A DNA stretch of 64,000 bases from an uncultured Cohaesibacter sp. (GTDB lineage: Bacteria; Pseudomonadota; Alphaproteobacteria; Rhizobiales; Cohaesibacteraceae): positions 62,001 to 126,000 of the forward strand of contig NZ_OY782507.1 of assembly GCF_963677725.1 (NCBI RefSeq), given 5' to 3'. Positions 9,521 through 19,620 of the stretch are shown here, piece by piece. Position 1 is the first letter of the stretch. Every line of letters starts with the position of its first letter. The notes beneath the pieces were generated by a model. That model did no database searches, was not told the DNA's origin, and saw only the letters and a program-made list of their open reading frames with translations. Position numbers and translations under genes: made by a program.

Positions 9521-10465
9521 CTATTCAGCCGCTGTCGGGTGCGCGGTGTCTGTTGTTTTGAGTTCTTTGGCAGGCTTGTTTTTGTTGGTCGATTGGGCTT
9601 TGGGCCAGCGGGCGAACATCACCAGATTGCCGCTCAGGGCCAGTGCAAGGCCGATGATTCCTGTCCATTGCCAGTGGTAGCCCTCGAAAATTGTAGACAG
9701 AGCCAGCGCAATGATCGGGAAGAGAACCGTCGCATAGGCCGCTTTGGCCGATCCGATCCGGGCCACGAGATACAGATAGGTGGTGAAACCGATGATCGAC
9801 CCGATGGTGGCGAGATAGAACAGAGCGCCGAGATAAGTGCCGTTGGTGGGCAGAATGATTGGTGTTCCCGAGAGGCCAATCAATGCCAGCATGATTAGCG
9901 CGCCATACCCCATTGCCCAGGCATTGGCGGTCACTGGTGTCAGGCCTGCGGCGGAATTGCGGCGTGAGACCATGTTGCCAAGCGAGAAGAACACGGTGCC
10001 AATCATCGCCAGCCCAACCCCTTGAAGGGTGCTTTGCGATTGGGCGTTTAATATGTCCGGTCCGAATAACAAGGCAAGGCCGGCAATGCCCAGGGCGCTC
10101 GCCAAAAACGTTTGGCCCGATATCCTGTCACCAAAGAACAGTCGTGCATTCAGTGCATTAAAGATCGTTGCCAATGAAAAGATAATCGAGATGAGGCCCG
10201 ATGGAATGTGGCTGGCTGCGGAATAAAAGCAGATGAAATTGAGGCTGAACAGGCAGAAGGCTTGTGCGACGAGCCATGGCTGTTCTGTCCGGTTGGGGAT
10301 GCGCAGGCGGCCTGACAGGGCAAGGAACAGCAAAAACAGGATGCCTGCCAGCGCGAAGCGGTAGAATACCGAAACGAGAACCGGAACCGGACCGACCTGC
10401 AAGGCAATGGCAATCCAGGTGGTGCCCCAGATCAAGACGGTGGCAATAAAACTGATGGCGATCAT
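9521..10465 (-). CDS. EamA/DMT family transporter
   Basis: A 314-residue integral membrane protein with about ten hydrophobic helices and the duplicated EamA (drug/metabolite transporter) arrangement; the N-terminal pattern MIAISFIATVLIWGTTWIAI is typical. The start at 10465 is supported by AAGGAG just upstream; the open frame extends further but without hydrophobic or conserved sequence. The substrate cannot be told from sequence. It is divergent from an AraC-type regulator 220 bp away, which suggests that the regulator controls it. Confidence 0.87.
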   Translation of the reverse strand: MIAISFIATVLIWGTTWIAIALQVGPVPVLVSVFYRFALAGILFLLFLALSGRLRIPNRTEQPWLVAQAFCLFSLNFICFYSAASHIPSGLISIIFSLATIFNALNARLFFGDRISGQTFLASALGIAGLALLFGPDILNAQSQSTLQGVGLAMIGTVFFSLGNMVSRRNSAAGLTPVTANAWAMGYGALIMLALIGLSGTPIILPTNGTYLGALFYLATIGSIIGFTTYLYLVARIGSAKAAYATVLFPIIALALSTIFEGYHWQWTGIIGLALALSGNLVMFARWPKAQSTNKNKPAKELKTTDTAHPTAAE

Positions 10466-10685
10466 GATGCTCTCCTTGAAATTTGGAGGCTTTTGATAAG
10501 ACAGTTTTTCCCACTTGTTTTGCACGATCTTGCGGTGAAGTGATCGCGCTAGTGTCTGGATGGTGACGTTGGGCTTTTCTTGGCGCGGGTAGGGACTGTA
10601 TAGTGGTGGCACACCAGCAAGAGACAGATTGGATCTCTGTTCGCAGAGCGTTTCACCTGTTACAAGCAACTACGCCTCCCGCCCA

Positions 10686-11567
10686 ATGCAGAAAGACCAA
10701 ATGAAGTCGCCGTCCCATTCCGTTTACAGCTACCTCTATGCGTCGCCAAGCGCGAGCCATACCGCCAGCCTTGATCTGGGGTTTGGGAGGTCCTGTGCGA
10801 TCTGGACGAACACTGATGATCATATGCATTACAATCAGTTGAATGGCCATACATTCAGTTTTTACTCGCGTGGCGGGGAAGGGGTCTGGCGTGTTGATGA
10901 GCGGCCAGTCGAAGGCTGGCCGGGGTCCATTTGTATCTTTCCTCATGGGCAAAGCTCGGAATGGCGGATCACGCGGCCTCTGGAGATGGTCCATCTCTAT
11001 TTGCCTGATACCGAGATGCGGCGGATGTTTAGCGAATGGACCGAGCGCGACAGCCTTAGTTTTTCACTCGCTGATGTGACCTATCAGCCTGCGGGTGGGT
11101 TAAAGCCGTCTTTTGTGGCCCTTCATGCGGCCTTGCAGCAAAGTGATACATTGCGGGCGGATAGGGTCATGATGGATATTGTTCATCATGTCATTTCAAA
11201 TGATCCGATATCGGCCATTCGCCTTGACCGGGTGAAGGGTGGATTGGCCACGCGAACGCGCAAGCGTGTGGTTGATTATATCGAATGTCATCTGGACCAA
11301 GTGATCCGACTGAAGGATCTTGCTGACATTGCGGAGCTGAGTGAATTTCATTTCCAGCGTTCTTTCAAGGAAAGTTGCGGGGTGACGCCGCAAGGTTTCA
11401 TCACCGCGCGGCGGGTGGAACGGGCGCGGGCGCGAATCCTTGCCGGAGATGCCTTGTCTCAGGTGGCGCTGGATTGCGGATTTAGTAGCCAGAGCCACTT
11501 TACCCGTCAGTTTAAGGCAGGGGCCGGGATGACGCCAGCAGCCTTTCGCCGGGCTGCATTGGAATGA
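10686..11567 (+). CDS. AraC family transcriptional regulator
   Basis: About 293 residues. The C-terminal ~95 residues form the paired helix-turn-helix of AraC/XylS proteins, with RLKDLADIAELSEFHFQRSF in the first unit, and VALDCGFSSQSHFTRQFK then GMTPAAFRR in the second. The N-terminal ~190 residues are a divergent cupin-like sensor region with no recognisable ligand motif. The start is uncertain: ATG at 10686 is used, ATG at 10701 and an upstream TTG at 10629 are in frame, and none has a strong ribosome site. Divergence from the EamA transporter suggests local regulation. Confidence 0.88.
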   Translation: MQKDQMKSPSHSVYSYLYASPSASHTASLDLGFGRSCAIWTNTDDHMHYNQLNGHTFSFYSRGGEGVWRVDERPVEGWPGSICIFPHGQSSEWRITRPLEMVHLYLPDTEMRRMFSEWTERDSLSFSLADVTYQPAGGLKPSFVALHAALQQSDTLRADRVMMDIVHHVISNDPISAIRLDRVKGGLATRTRKRVVDYIECHLDQVIRLKDLADIAELSEFHFQRSFKESCGVTPQGFITARRVERARARILAGDALSQVALDCGFSSQSHFTRQFKAGAGMTPAAFRRAALE

Positions 11568-11624
11568 AAAGCCGGTAAAGGGTGGAAATCGCGCAGGAAT
11601 CCGCCAAAAAGGACTTTGCGCGCC

Positions 11625-11653
11625 TTGCAATCCCCAGATAGACCGCCTATAAG
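11625..11653 (+). promoter_or_regulatory. Promoter of rpsB-tsf
   Basis: TTGCAA (11625-11630), a 17-nt spacer and TATAAG (11648-11653). This leaves a leader of about 110 nt before the rpsB start. The leader contains the complementary heptamers GCGGGAG (11670-11676) and CTCCCGC (11732-11738), which could close a structured RNA. Confidence 0.6.
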
Positions 11654-11769
11654 GCCCTCGAATCCACATGCGGGAGCGGGTATTGGCTCGGAGAAATGAG
11701 CCTTTGTCCATCCGGTGCCGCTTTAGGCCACCTCCCGCAGAGGTTAAACCGGTAAAAGGAAATATTACC

Positions 11770-12588
11770 ATGGCACTTCCTGAAGTTTCCATGCGCTCCC
11801 TGCTTGAAGCAGGCGTGCATTTTGGTCACCAGACCCACCGCTGGAACCCGAAAATGGGCAAATTCATTTTCGGCGCTCGCAACAACATCCATGTTATCGA
11901 TCTGTCCCAGACCGTTCCTCTGATGAACGAAGCCCTGAAGGCTGTTTCTGATACCGTTGCTCGTGGCGGTCGCGTTCTGATCGTTGGCACCAAGCGTCAG
12001 GCTTCCCTGCCTGTTGCCGAAGCTGCAAAATCCTGCGCTCAGTATTATGTCAACTCCCGCTGGCTCGGCGGCATGCTGACCAACTGGAAAACCATCACTC
12101 AGTCCATCCAGCGTCTGCGCAAGCTTGACGAAGTTCTGGACGGCGAAGGCAAAGGCTTCACCAAGAAAGAGCGCCTGACCCTGACCCGCGAGCGTGACAA
12201 GCTGGAACGCGCGCTTGGTGGTATCAAGGATATGGGCGGTGTGCCTGACCTGATCTTCGTGATCGACACCAACAAAGAAACCATCGCAATCAACGAAGCG
12301 CGCCGTCTGGGTATCCCTGTGGCAGCGATTGTTGATACCAACTGCGATCCCGACGGAATCGATTTCCCGGTACCGGGCAACGATGACGCGGCTCGTGCCA
12401 TCTCTCTTTACTGCGATCTGATCGTGGGCGCTGCCATCGACGGTATTTCCCGTTCCGCTGGCGATGCTGGCCTGGATCTTGGCGAAGCTGAAGAGGGTCT
12501 GCTTGAGCCCGCTCTGATCGAAGAAGAAGCTGCTGCTGCTGGCGAACAAGTCGCTGCAAGCGAAGAAACTGCTCCTGCAGAAGCTTAA
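11770..12588 (+). CDS. rpsB: 30S ribosomal protein S2
   Basis: A 272-residue S2 protein. It begins [21 protein letters not shown], the usual alphaproteobacterial N-terminus, and contains [20 protein letters not shown] and the [10 protein letters not shown] segment. The acidic Ala/Glu-rich C-terminal tail of about 30 residues is common in this group. The ATG at 11770 follows AAAGGAAA at good spacing; the longer open frame upstream is leader. It is followed by tsf, the standard translation operon. Confidence 0.97.
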   Translation: MALPEVSMRSLLEAGVHFGHQTHRWNPKMGKFIFGARNNIHVIDLSQTVPLMNEALKAVSDTVARGGRVLIVGTKRQASLPVAEAAKSCAQYYVNSRWLGGMLTNWKTITQSIQRLRKLDEVLDGEGKGFTKKERLTLTRERDKLERALGGIKDMGGVPDLIFVIDTNKETIAINEARRLGIPVAAIVDTNCDPDGIDFPVPGNDDAARAISLYCDLIVGAAIDGISRSAGDAGLDLGEAEEGLLEPALIEEEAAAAGEQVAASEETAPAEA

Positions 12589-12695
12589 GATTTAAAAATA
12601 CATTGGGCCGGGACTTTCCCGGCCTTCATTCAATTGGGTCGCGCGGACTGGTCCGTGCGACCATTGGCTTGTTTTATAAAGGACGTGAGGCTGCA

Positions 12696-13619
12696 ATGGC
12701 GATTACAGCATCAATGGTGAAAGAGCTCCGTGAGACTTCTGGCGCGGGCATGATGGACTGCAAAAAGGCACTGGCCGAAACTGATGGTGACATGGAAGCC
12801 GCAATGGACTGGCTGCGCACCAAAGGTCTGTCCAAGGCTGCTAAGAAATCCGGCCGTGTTGCCGCTGAAGGTCTGATCGCTCTGGGCGGTGAAGGCAACA
12901 AGGCTTCCATGGCGGAAGTCAATGCTGAAACCGACTTCGTTTCCCGTAACGACCAGTTCCAGGAACTGGCTCGCAACATCGCTGCTGTTGTTGTTGATGC
13001 CGGCTCCAATCTCGATGACATTCTGGCAGCTCAGTATCCCGGTGGTGGAACCGTTTCGGAAACCATCACAAATGCTGTTGCCACGATCGGTGAAAACATG
13101 AACCTGCGTCGCGGCATTGTGCTGAGCGTCGACAAGGGCGTTGTTTCTACCTACATGCACAATGCGACCGCTCCTGGCCTTGGCCGTTTGGGCGTTCTGG
13201 TTGCGCTGGAATCCGAAGGTGATGTAGCCAAGCTCGACGCGTTGGGCAAGCAGATTGCCATGCATATCGCTGCGACCAATCCTCTGGCTGCAACGACCGA
13301 TGAACTGGATCCTGCTGCTGTTGAGCGTGAGCGCGCCGTGTTCTCCGAACAGGCTCGTGAATCTGGCAAGCCTGACAATATCGTCGAGAAAATGGTCGAA
13401 GGCCGCCTGCGCAAATTCTACGAAGAAGTCGTACTGCTCAAGCAGACCTTTGTTATCGACGGCGAAAACACCGTTGAGCAGGCCATCAAAAATGCCGAAG
13501 GCGATGTTGGTGCACCAATCAAACTGATTGGCTTTGCTCGCTTCGCTCTAGGTGAAGGCATCGAGAAAAAAGAAGAAGACTTCGCAGCTGAAGTTGCTGC
13601 TGCAGGTGGCAAGGCTTAA
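12696..13619 (+). CDS. tsf: Elongation factor Ts
   Basis: A 307-residue guanine-nucleotide exchange factor for EF-Tu. The UBA-like N-terminal domain (residues 1-52) has [16 protein letters not shown]; the core carries the EF-Tu-contacting TDFVSRN motif. The ATG at 12696 has GGACGTGAGG upstream; the open frame reaches back to 12603 but the added residues are not family-like. It lies 107 nt after rpsB. Confidence 0.97.
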   Translation: MAITASMVKELRETSGAGMMDCKKALAETDGDMEAAMDWLRTKGLSKAAKKSGRVAAEGLIALGGEGNKASMAEVNAETDFVSRNDQFQELARNIAAVVVDAGSNLDDILAAQYPGGGTVSETITNAVATIGENMNLRRGIVLSVDKGVVSTYMHNATAPGLGRLGVLVALESEGDVAKLDALGKQIAMHIAATNPLAATTDELDPAAVERERAVFSEQARESGKPDNIVEKMVEGRLRKFYEEVVLLKQTFVIDGENTVEQAIKNAEGDVGAPIKLIGFARFALGEGIEKKEEDFAAEVAAAGGKA

Positions 13620-13975
13620 TGTCTGCTCCATCCTGTTGGAAAGACAGGGTGTGAATCTTTGAAAAACAAAGGGCGCCGGGGATGACGAACCGGCGCCCTT
13701 CGTGTATGCAGAAGCGGCTTGTGGGATGGCCTGCAGATGGCGGCTTCGGGCTGTGTCAGAGTGGCTTTTTCTCGCCCTTGCGCTCCATGTGAGCCGGGGT
13801 CCACCGTCTCTGCCGGATATGGCTGTCTTGCCACAAGTTTTACCAAATCTGCCTGTGGGCGTATGTTGCCGGGCTGATGGTTGGGTTTCCGGCTATCAGG
13901 CTGCCGCGCCGGACAGGAAGAGCGCAAGCACACAAAACCAGCTCTGGTGATTGTGTGATGATGGGGTCGTAGACA
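13620..13975. other. Intergenic region tsf-pyrH
   Basis: 356 bases. It contains the GC-rich hairpin at 13671-13700 and otherwise nothing recognisable; no ORF with coding character or RNA motif was seen. Confidence 0.5.
13671..13700 (+). terminator. GC-rich hairpin after tsf, weak T-run
   Basis: Perfect 9-bp stem GGGCGCCGG / CCGGCGCCC with a 10-nt loop, 51 nt after the tsf stop. Only two T follow directly, so termination may be partial or the hairpin may protect the mRNA end. Confidence 0.5.
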
Positions 13976-14692
13976 ATGACAGTTCTTAAATATAAACGCA
14001 TTCTGCTCAAGGTGTCCGGAGAGGCACTGATGGGAGATCAGGCCTTCGGGATTGATACCAATGTGGTTGACCGTGTGGCTGGTGACATCAAAAGAGCGCG
14101 TGCGATGGGGGCGGAAGTCTGCGTCGTGATCGGTGGTGGCAACATCTTCCGCGGCGTCTCGGTTGCTGCACAAGGCTGTGATCGGGTGGTCGGTGACCAT
14201 ATGGGCATGCTGGCAACCGTAATGAACGCGCTCGCCATGGCCAACGCGCTGAATGCGTCGGGCGTTCCTGCCGTGGTGCTGTCGGCGGTCGATATGCCAA
14301 AGATCTGTGAGAGTTTCACCCAGCGGGGCGCCAAGCAGCATCTGGCTGATGGCAAGGTGGTCCTGTTTGCCGGGGGCACGGGCAATCCGTTCTTTACCAC
14401 TGATTCTGGTGCTGCTTTGCGTGCCGCTGAAATGGGATGCGATGCGCTGCTGAAAGGCACTCAGGTTGACGGAATTTATTCCGCAGACCCCAAAACCAAC
14501 CCCGATGCAGAGCGCTATGAGACAATAACCCACGCCGAAGTGCTCAAACAAGGCCTTAAGGTTATGGATGCGGCAGCAATTGCCCTTGCTCAGGACGGGA
14601 ATATCCCGATAATTGTATTTTCGATCCACGAACCCGACGGACTGCTTGCGATTCTTAATGGCACGGGCCGGGCAACGGTGGTTTCGGATTAA
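13976..14692 (+). CDS. pyrH: UMP kinase
   Basis: A 238-residue bacterial UMP kinase (amino-acid kinase fold) making UDP from UMP. Family motifs are KRILLKVSGEALMGD at the N-terminus, VIGGGNIFRG near residue 50, DHMGMLATVMNALA near 75 and GTGNPFFTTDSGAALRA in the nucleotide-binding part. It sits in the usual tsf-pyrH-frr order. Confidence 0.97.
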   Translation: MTVLKYKRILLKVSGEALMGDQAFGIDTNVVDRVAGDIKRARAMGAEVCVVIGGGNIFRGVSVAAQGCDRVVGDHMGMLATVMNALAMANALNASGVPAVVLSAVDMPKICESFTQRGAKQHLADGKVVLFAGGTGNPFFTTDSGAALRAAEMGCDALLKGTQVDGIYSADPKTNPDAERYETITHAEVLKQGLKVMDAAAIALAQDGNIPIIVFSIHEPDGLLAILNGTGRATVVSD

Positions 14693-14842
14693 TACGGCTC
14701 CCACTTAATGTGGGTATGTGGCCGTCAGGCGCGGGGGAGGCGTGACTGGCAGTGGACGAGAGACCATTGCAGGCATGGCTGCCCGGAATGCCCTTTGGCG
14801 GACATGAATGACAAACACTTGAAACGATAAAGAGGCTTTACA

Positions 14843-15403
14843 ATGTCTGCCGAAGAACTGGATCTTGACGATCTCGAACGTCGCATGAAGGGTGCTGTAT
14901 CTGTGCTAAAAACGGAACTCTCCGGTTTGCGAACCGGGCGTGCCTCCGTCAACCTTCTTGAGCCGATCGTGGTGGAAGCCTATGGACAGAGCATGCCACT
15001 CAATCAGGTGGGTACGGTTTCTGTTCCGGAGCCTCGGATGCTGTCGATTCAGGTTTGGGACAAAAGCATGGTGAATGCGGTTGAGAAGGCCATCCGTGAA
15101 TCCAATCTGGGCATCAACCCGGTCACGGACGGTCAGCTCCTTCGTTTGCCAATTCCTGAACTCAACGAAGAGCGCCGTCAGGAAATGGTCAAGATTGCCC
15201 ATTCTTATTCCGAGAATGCGAAAGTCGCTGTCCGTCACGTGCGCCGCGATGGCATGGATATGTGCAAGAAGGCCGAAAAAGACGGCATGAGCGAAGACGA
15301 TGTTCGGATCTATTCCGACGAGATTCAGGATCTCACCAACAAATATGTCGAAGACATCGACAAGATGCTTGAAAGCAAAGAAACCGAGATCATGCAGGTC
15401 TAG
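14843..15403 (+). CDS. frr: Ribosome recycling factor
   Basis: A 186-residue protein that with EF-G splits post-termination ribosomes. Conserved [14 protein letters not shown] is near residues 29-42 and GMSEDD-containing helix 3 is near 148; length is exactly typical. The ATG at 14843 follows AGAGG. A 150-bp gap after pyrH contains a small hairpin (CCCAC/GTGGG at 14700-14714) but no clear terminator. Confidence 0.97.
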   Translation: MSAEELDLDDLERRMKGAVSVLKTELSGLRTGRASVNLLEPIVVEAYGQSMPLNQVGTVSVPEPRMLSIQVWDKSMVNAVEKAIRESNLGINPVTDGQLLRLPIPELNEERRQEMVKIAHSYSENAKVAVRHVRRDGMDMCKKAEKDGMSEDDVRIYSDEIQDLTNKYVEDIDKMLESKETEIMQV

Positions 15404-15440
15404 GATCTGGTTCTTGACTGGTTCAATGCAGCGTTTGTGG

Positions 15441-15523
15441 GCGCCCCCTTGCGGGGCGCTTACCTTCATTAAATACTGGCCATGGGGCAGGGCCGTATAA
15501 GCTCTCTTTTGTTGAAGAGAGCT
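15441..15523 (+). other. Two consecutive hairpins between frr and uppS
   Basis: GCGCCCC/GGGGCGC (15441-15459) and a perfect 8-bp AGCTCTCT/AGAGAGCT stem with an 8-nt loop (15500-15523). Neither has a T-run. They may be mRNA structures or a weak terminator for frr. Confidence 0.4.
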
Positions 15524-15635
15524 GGACATCTGCACAGGCTTTAGCGTTGCGTTGCTGTCGGTCAGCAAAGTACGCTGCCAATGCAACAACAGACTGTCTC
15601 ACGTGACTTTTGTCACTGTCCAGTTGGAGGAATGA

Positions 15636-16433
15636 GTGTCGATGGGTGGCCATAAAGGCATCGCGGAAGCGCCGCAGACGAGGACCATGGTCGTTCCCAG
15701 GCATTTGGCGGTCATCATGGATGGCAATGGTCGGTGGGCTAAGGAGCGCAATCTGACACGTACCCAGGGGCATCGTCAGGGGGTGGTCTCGGTCCGTGAG
15801 ATTGTCGCCAATGCAACAGCACTCGGCATTGAATATCTGACCCTTTTTAGCTTCAGCTCGGAGAACTGGACGCGCCCGGAAAGCGAAGTGCGCGATCTGA
15901 TGGGCTTGATCAAGCTGTTTATCCGCAAGGATCTTGCGACCCTGCACAAGCAGAATGTGCGGGTCGTGGTGATTGGAGGGCGCGCTGGACTCGCTCCCGA
16001 TCTGGTGAAAATGCTCCAAGAGGCAGAAACCAAGACCCGCGACAATAAAGGTTTGACCCTAGTCATTGCATTCAATTATGGCGCGCGGCAAGAAATGGTC
16101 GAAGCCGTTAAGATGCTGGCCCGGGAGGTGGAGGCTGGTCGCCTCGCGCCTGATGCGATCAATGAGAGCATGATTTCCGCGTCGCTCTATTCGGCAGGGA
16201 TCCCCGATCCGGACGTGATCTTGCGAACCAGCGGCGAGCAGAGATTGAGCAATTTCCTGCTCTGGCAGGCAGCTTATTCCGAGTTCATTTTCGTGGATTG
16301 CTATTGGCCTGATTTTGATCGTCGGCAGCTTGAGTTGGCACTGGAAGAATATGGCCGGCGCAACCGGCGATTTGGTGGCCTGTCATTGGATGACGTAACG
16401 GATGACGCTCAGGCGGTGGCATCGGGTGGATGA
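15636..16433 (+). CDS. uppS: Isoprenyl transferase (undecaprenyl diphosphate synthase)
   Basis: A 265-residue cis-prenyltransferase making the C55 lipid carrier precursor for cell wall synthesis. The active-site AVIMDGNGRWA is at residues 25-35 with the catalytic Asp at 29; FSFSSENWTRP and RTSGEQRLSNFLLWQ are also family motifs. GTG at 15636 is 5 nt after GGAGG; the in-frame ATG at 15642 is the alternative start. It lies 51 nt before cdsA. Confidence 0.96.
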   Translation: MSMGGHKGIAEAPQTRTMVVPRHLAVIMDGNGRWAKERNLTRTQGHRQGVVSVREIVANATALGIEYLTLFSFSSENWTRPESEVRDLMGLIKLFIRKDLATLHKQNVRVVVIGGRAGLAPDLVKMLQEAETKTRDNKGLTLVIAFNYGARQEMVEAVKMLAREVEAGRLAPDAINESMISASLYSAGIPDPDVILRTSGEQRLSNFLLWQAAYSEFIFVDCYWPDFDRRQLELALEEYGRRNRRFGGLSLDDVTDDAQAVASGG

Positions 16434-16484
16434 TGTCTAGACAGCCTTGCGGCTGCGTCGGCCGGTGCTGCCGGAGCGTTAAGA

Positions 16485-17372
16485 ATGGGAGACAGGGCGC
16501 TGAATAACAAGAAAAATTCGCCTTTCGAGGACCAGCAGAAACCCAAGCGCAAGTCGAATTGGTCTGACCTTGCTGTCCGGGCTATATCGGGCGTGGTTAT
16601 GGCCGTGGCAGCCTTTACTGTCACTTGGTGGGGCGGGTTGGCTTTTGCCGTCTTTTTCAGTGTTGTCAGCTTGTTGATCTATAAAGAATGGGTCGCAATG
16701 GTTGGTGAACAGCCATTTGGTGTGCCTGCCCTGGTTGGCTATGGGGCGATTTTGAGCGCGCTGGTTTGTCAATGGTTTGGCTATTGGCAGGCGGCCTTGA
16801 TCATTCCGCTGCTTGGTGCGGCTTTTCTGGTCTTTGCGCGCTGTTCCTATCCCAATGCCCGCTGGTGTGGTTCCGGGGTGATATATGCGGCGGCATTTGG
16901 CTTTTCCATTCTGGCGCTTCGTGCCGATGCGACCCACGGCTTTGCTGCCATTATCATCCTCTTTGCAATTGTCTGGGGCACCGATGTGATAGCCTATTTT
17001 GTTGGCAAATCCCTTGGTGGACCGAAATTGTGGCCACGGGTTTCGCCCAAAAAGACATGGTCTGGGTCGCTGGGCGGATTAGTTGGCGGCACCGCTTTTG
17101 CGTTGTTCGTGGCGTTCCTGCTGAAGATCGATCCAACCCTCAAATTGACCTTCATGCTGGCGGCGTTGTCGGTGGTCTCCCAAGTAGGAGATCTGGGAGA
17201 ATCGCACATGAAGCGTCTGTTCAAAGTCAAGGATTCAAGCAACCTCATTCCCGGTCACGGGGGAGTGATGGATCGGGTGGACGGGCTGCTTGTGGCAGTT
17301 GTCTGTGCTGCCCTGATCGGGCTGATTTTCGCCGATATCGACGCTGTGGCGACCGGGTTTCTGGTCTGGTAA
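16485..17372 (+). CDS. cdsA: Phosphatidate cytidylyltransferase
   Basis: A 295-residue integral membrane enzyme making CDP-diacylglycerol from phosphatidate and CTP. The C-terminal family signature is present as KRLFKVKDSSNLIPGHGG followed by VMDRVDGLL. Seven or eight hydrophobic helices span the rest. GGAG at 16472-16475 precedes the ATG. It is part of the uppS-cdsA-dxr run. Confidence 0.96.
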   Translation: MGDRALNNKKNSPFEDQQKPKRKSNWSDLAVRAISGVVMAVAAFTVTWWGGLAFAVFFSVVSLLIYKEWVAMVGEQPFGVPALVGYGAILSALVCQWFGYWQAALIIPLLGAAFLVFARCSYPNARWCGSGVIYAAAFGFSILALRADATHGFAAIIILFAIVWGTDVIAYFVGKSLGGPKLWPRVSPKKTWSGSLGGLVGGTAFALFVAFLLKIDPTLKLTFMLAALSVVSQVGDLGESHMKRLFKVKDSSNLIPGHGGVMDRVDGLLVAVVCAALIGLIFADIDAVATGFLVW

Positions 17373-17413
17373 GTCGAGCGGCGCAAGAATTTTGCAAGTA
17401 GGAGGAAAGAGAC

Positions 17414-18649
17414 ATGGATCAGGCGTCTGATTCTCAGGCAAGGCCTGGGGCGTCCGCTGGTTTGTCTGCGATGAAGCGTGAGCCGAAGGTGATATCGGTG
17501 CTTGGCGCAACTGGATCGGTTGGCGATTCGTCTCTGGATATTATTGCCTCTTCGCCTGAGCGGTATCGCGTTGGTGCCGTTACCGCCAATGGCAATGTCG
17601 ACAAGCTGGCGCAAATAGCAATTGAAACCAAGGCGGGCTTTGCTGCGGTTGCCGATGAACAGTGCTTTGACGCGCTCAAGGATGCGCTCTGCGGCACCGG
17701 CATTGCGGTCGGGGCCGGGGAAGCGGGGCTGGCAGAAGCTGCCGCCTGGCCTGCGGATATGGTGGTTGGCGCGATTGTTGGCGCTGCGGGTATCCGTCCG
17801 ACCATGGCAGCGCTGGAGGCTGGCAATCAGGTGGCGCTGGCCAACAAGGAGGCGCTTGTCTGCGCCGGGGATTTGGTGATGGCGGCGGCCCGTCAATTGG
17901 GCAAGCCTATCTTGCCGGTTGATTCTGAGCATAGTGCCATTTTCCAGATCTTCGATGATGCCAATCGCGACGAAATCGAGGATGTGACCATCACCGCATC
18001 AGGCGGCCCGTTCCGCACATGGGCGCAAGGGGACATCGAGAATGCAAGCCCGGAGCAGGCGCTCAACCACCCCAATTGGTCGATGGGGGCAAAGGTGACG
18101 ATTGATTCCGCTTCGCTGATGAATAAAGGGCTGGAAGTCATCGAGGCGCATCATCTCTATGATATGCCACTGGAAAAATTGAAAGTAATCGTCCATCCAC
18201 AATCGATCATTCACGGTCTGGTCACTTATAGCGATGGCTCCATGTTGGCTCATCTGGGGGCGGCTGACATGCGCATTCCCGTTGCCCACTGTCTAGCTTG
18301 GCCAGATCGGGCTCCTGCCAATACGCGCCGGATTTCGCTGGTAGAAATCGCCCAGTTGACCTTTGAAGTGCCGGATATGGAGCGTTTTCCGTGTCTTGAT
18401 CTCGCTCTTGAAGCCTTGCGCGTGGGTGGTAACCTGCCCAATATCATGAATGCAGCCAATGAAGTTGCGGTTGCTGCCTTTTTGGATCATCAATTGCCCT
18501 TTGGCGGCATTGCGCGGATGGTTGGATCGGTCATGGATCGGTTCGTTCAGTTGGGTGACGTGGGGGCGGTCGAATCCATCGATGCGGTGCTGGCGACCGA
18601 TGCTGCGGCAAGGTGCGTGGCTGACGAAGTGCGGGTAAGCTTGCTATAA
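17414..18649 (+). CDS. dxr: 1-deoxy-D-xylulose-5-phosphate reductoisomerase
   Basis: A 411-residue enzyme for the second step of the MEP isoprenoid pathway. The NADPH site LGATGSVGDSSLDII is near residue 30, slightly late because of a ~20-residue N-terminal extension. The metal/substrate motif is DSEHSAIFQIF and the family stretch is MNKGLEVIEAHHLYDM. GGAGG at 17401 supports the start at 17414. In many alphaproteobacteria rseP follows directly; here a hydrolase gene lies between. Confidence 0.97.
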   Translation: MDQASDSQARPGASAGLSAMKREPKVISVLGATGSVGDSSLDIIASSPERYRVGAVTANGNVDKLAQIAIETKAGFAAVADEQCFDALKDALCGTGIAVGAGEAGLAEAAAWPADMVVGAIVGAAGIRPTMAALEAGNQVALANKEALVCAGDLVMAAARQLGKPILPVDSEHSAIFQIFDDANRDEIEDVTITASGGPFRTWAQGDIENASPEQALNHPNWSMGAKVTIDSASLMNKGLEVIEAHHLYDMPLEKLKVIVHPQSIIHGLVTYSDGSMLAHLGAADMRIPVAHCLAWPDRAPANTRRISLVEIAQLTFEVPDMERFPCLDLALEALRVGGNLPNIMNAANEVAVAAFLDHQLPFGGIARMVGSVMDRFVQLGDVGAVESIDAVLATDAAARCVADEVRVSLL

Positions 18650-18723
18650 AACTTGTTTCAAGTCTTATATAAGTCGGGCGGCTTTTCCATTTTCAAAAAC
18701 AGACTGATAAACAGAGGTGAGTC

Positions 18724-19620
18724 ATGGCTGGAACTCCGGACAAAAAGTTGATGGAGATTGATGCGCGTTTTTCCTTTCGCCCGCCTGCTGATCAACCTGT
18801 CAGTCTGGCAGAGGCGCGGCAGCGGAGCCATGAAATTCGCCTTGATCTCATTGGACGCCATCATGACACAGTGGCTGTCGAGGACAATCCGCTGGCGACG
18901 ATCTATCGTTCCAGCCAATCGGCTGTGCGGGCCGACGAAATCATCCTGTATATTCACGGGGGTGGCTGGTGCAAATGCGATCTGGTCACCCATGGCAGCA
19001 TTCTGACCGATTTGGCGGGTTTGAGTGGTCGGGCGGTTTATGGTCTGACCTATCCGTTGGCTCCCGAAGCGCCTTATCCGCAGGCTATCGACAAATTGTT
19101 CGCGCAGATCGAAGCAATCGCGAAAGCGAACTCTGCCAAACTGGTTTTGGCCGGGGACAGTGCGGGCGCCAATCTGGCGCTGGCGCTGGCTTTGAGAGCG
19201 CGGGATGAAGGCAAGGAATGGCCAATTTCTGCCTTGTTGCTTTGGTATGGTTGCTATCGTTACACTTTCGATACATCATCGCATCTGGCCTATGGAGATG
19301 GCAGTAATGGGCTGGCAACTGCTGGCATGAAGCAAATGTGGGATGACTATATCGCAGGCCAAACCGATTTGCGCTATGCAGACTTGAGCGACGCTGATAT
19401 GGCAGGGTTGCCACCTGCTTATTTGTGCGAGGCGGAATGTGATTGCCTTGCGGATGACACGCGATGGCTGGCTGGGCGGCTGGTTGATGCAGGGGTTGCG
19501 CATCATTATGATCCGGTGCCGTCTGTCATTCATGGCTTCATTCATTTCAGCGCCCATTATGACGCGAGTTATCGCTCGCTGAAACGGGCTACGGACTTTC
19601 TTGATGTTGCCGCCTCTTAA
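18724..19620 (+). CDS. Alpha/beta hydrolase, HSL/acetyl-esterase type
   Basis: A 298-residue cytoplasmic hydrolase of the hormone-sensitive-lipase-like family. The oxyanion-hole HGGGW motif is near residue 78, the nucleophile lies in GDSAG near 144, and the C-terminal acid and His are plausibly the Asp in CDCLADD (about 241) and the His in VIHGFIHF (about 266). The substrate is unknown; short-chain esters are usual for the family. It has its own 74-nt upstream gap and lies between dxr and rseP in the same direction, an uncommon position. Confidence 0.88.
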   Translation: MAGTPDKKLMEIDARFSFRPPADQPVSLAEARQRSHEIRLDLIGRHHDTVAVEDNPLATIYRSSQSAVRADEIILYIHGGGWCKCDLVTHGSILTDLAGLSGRAVYGLTYPLAPEAPYPQAIDKLFAQIEAIAKANSAKLVLAGDSAGANLALALALRARDEGKEWPISALLLWYGCYRYTFDTSSHLAYGDGSNGLATAGMKQMWDDYIAGQTDLRYADLSDADMAGLPPAYLCEAECDCLADDTRWLAGRLVDAGVAHHYDPVPSVIHGFIHFSAHYDASYRSLKRATDFLDVAAS

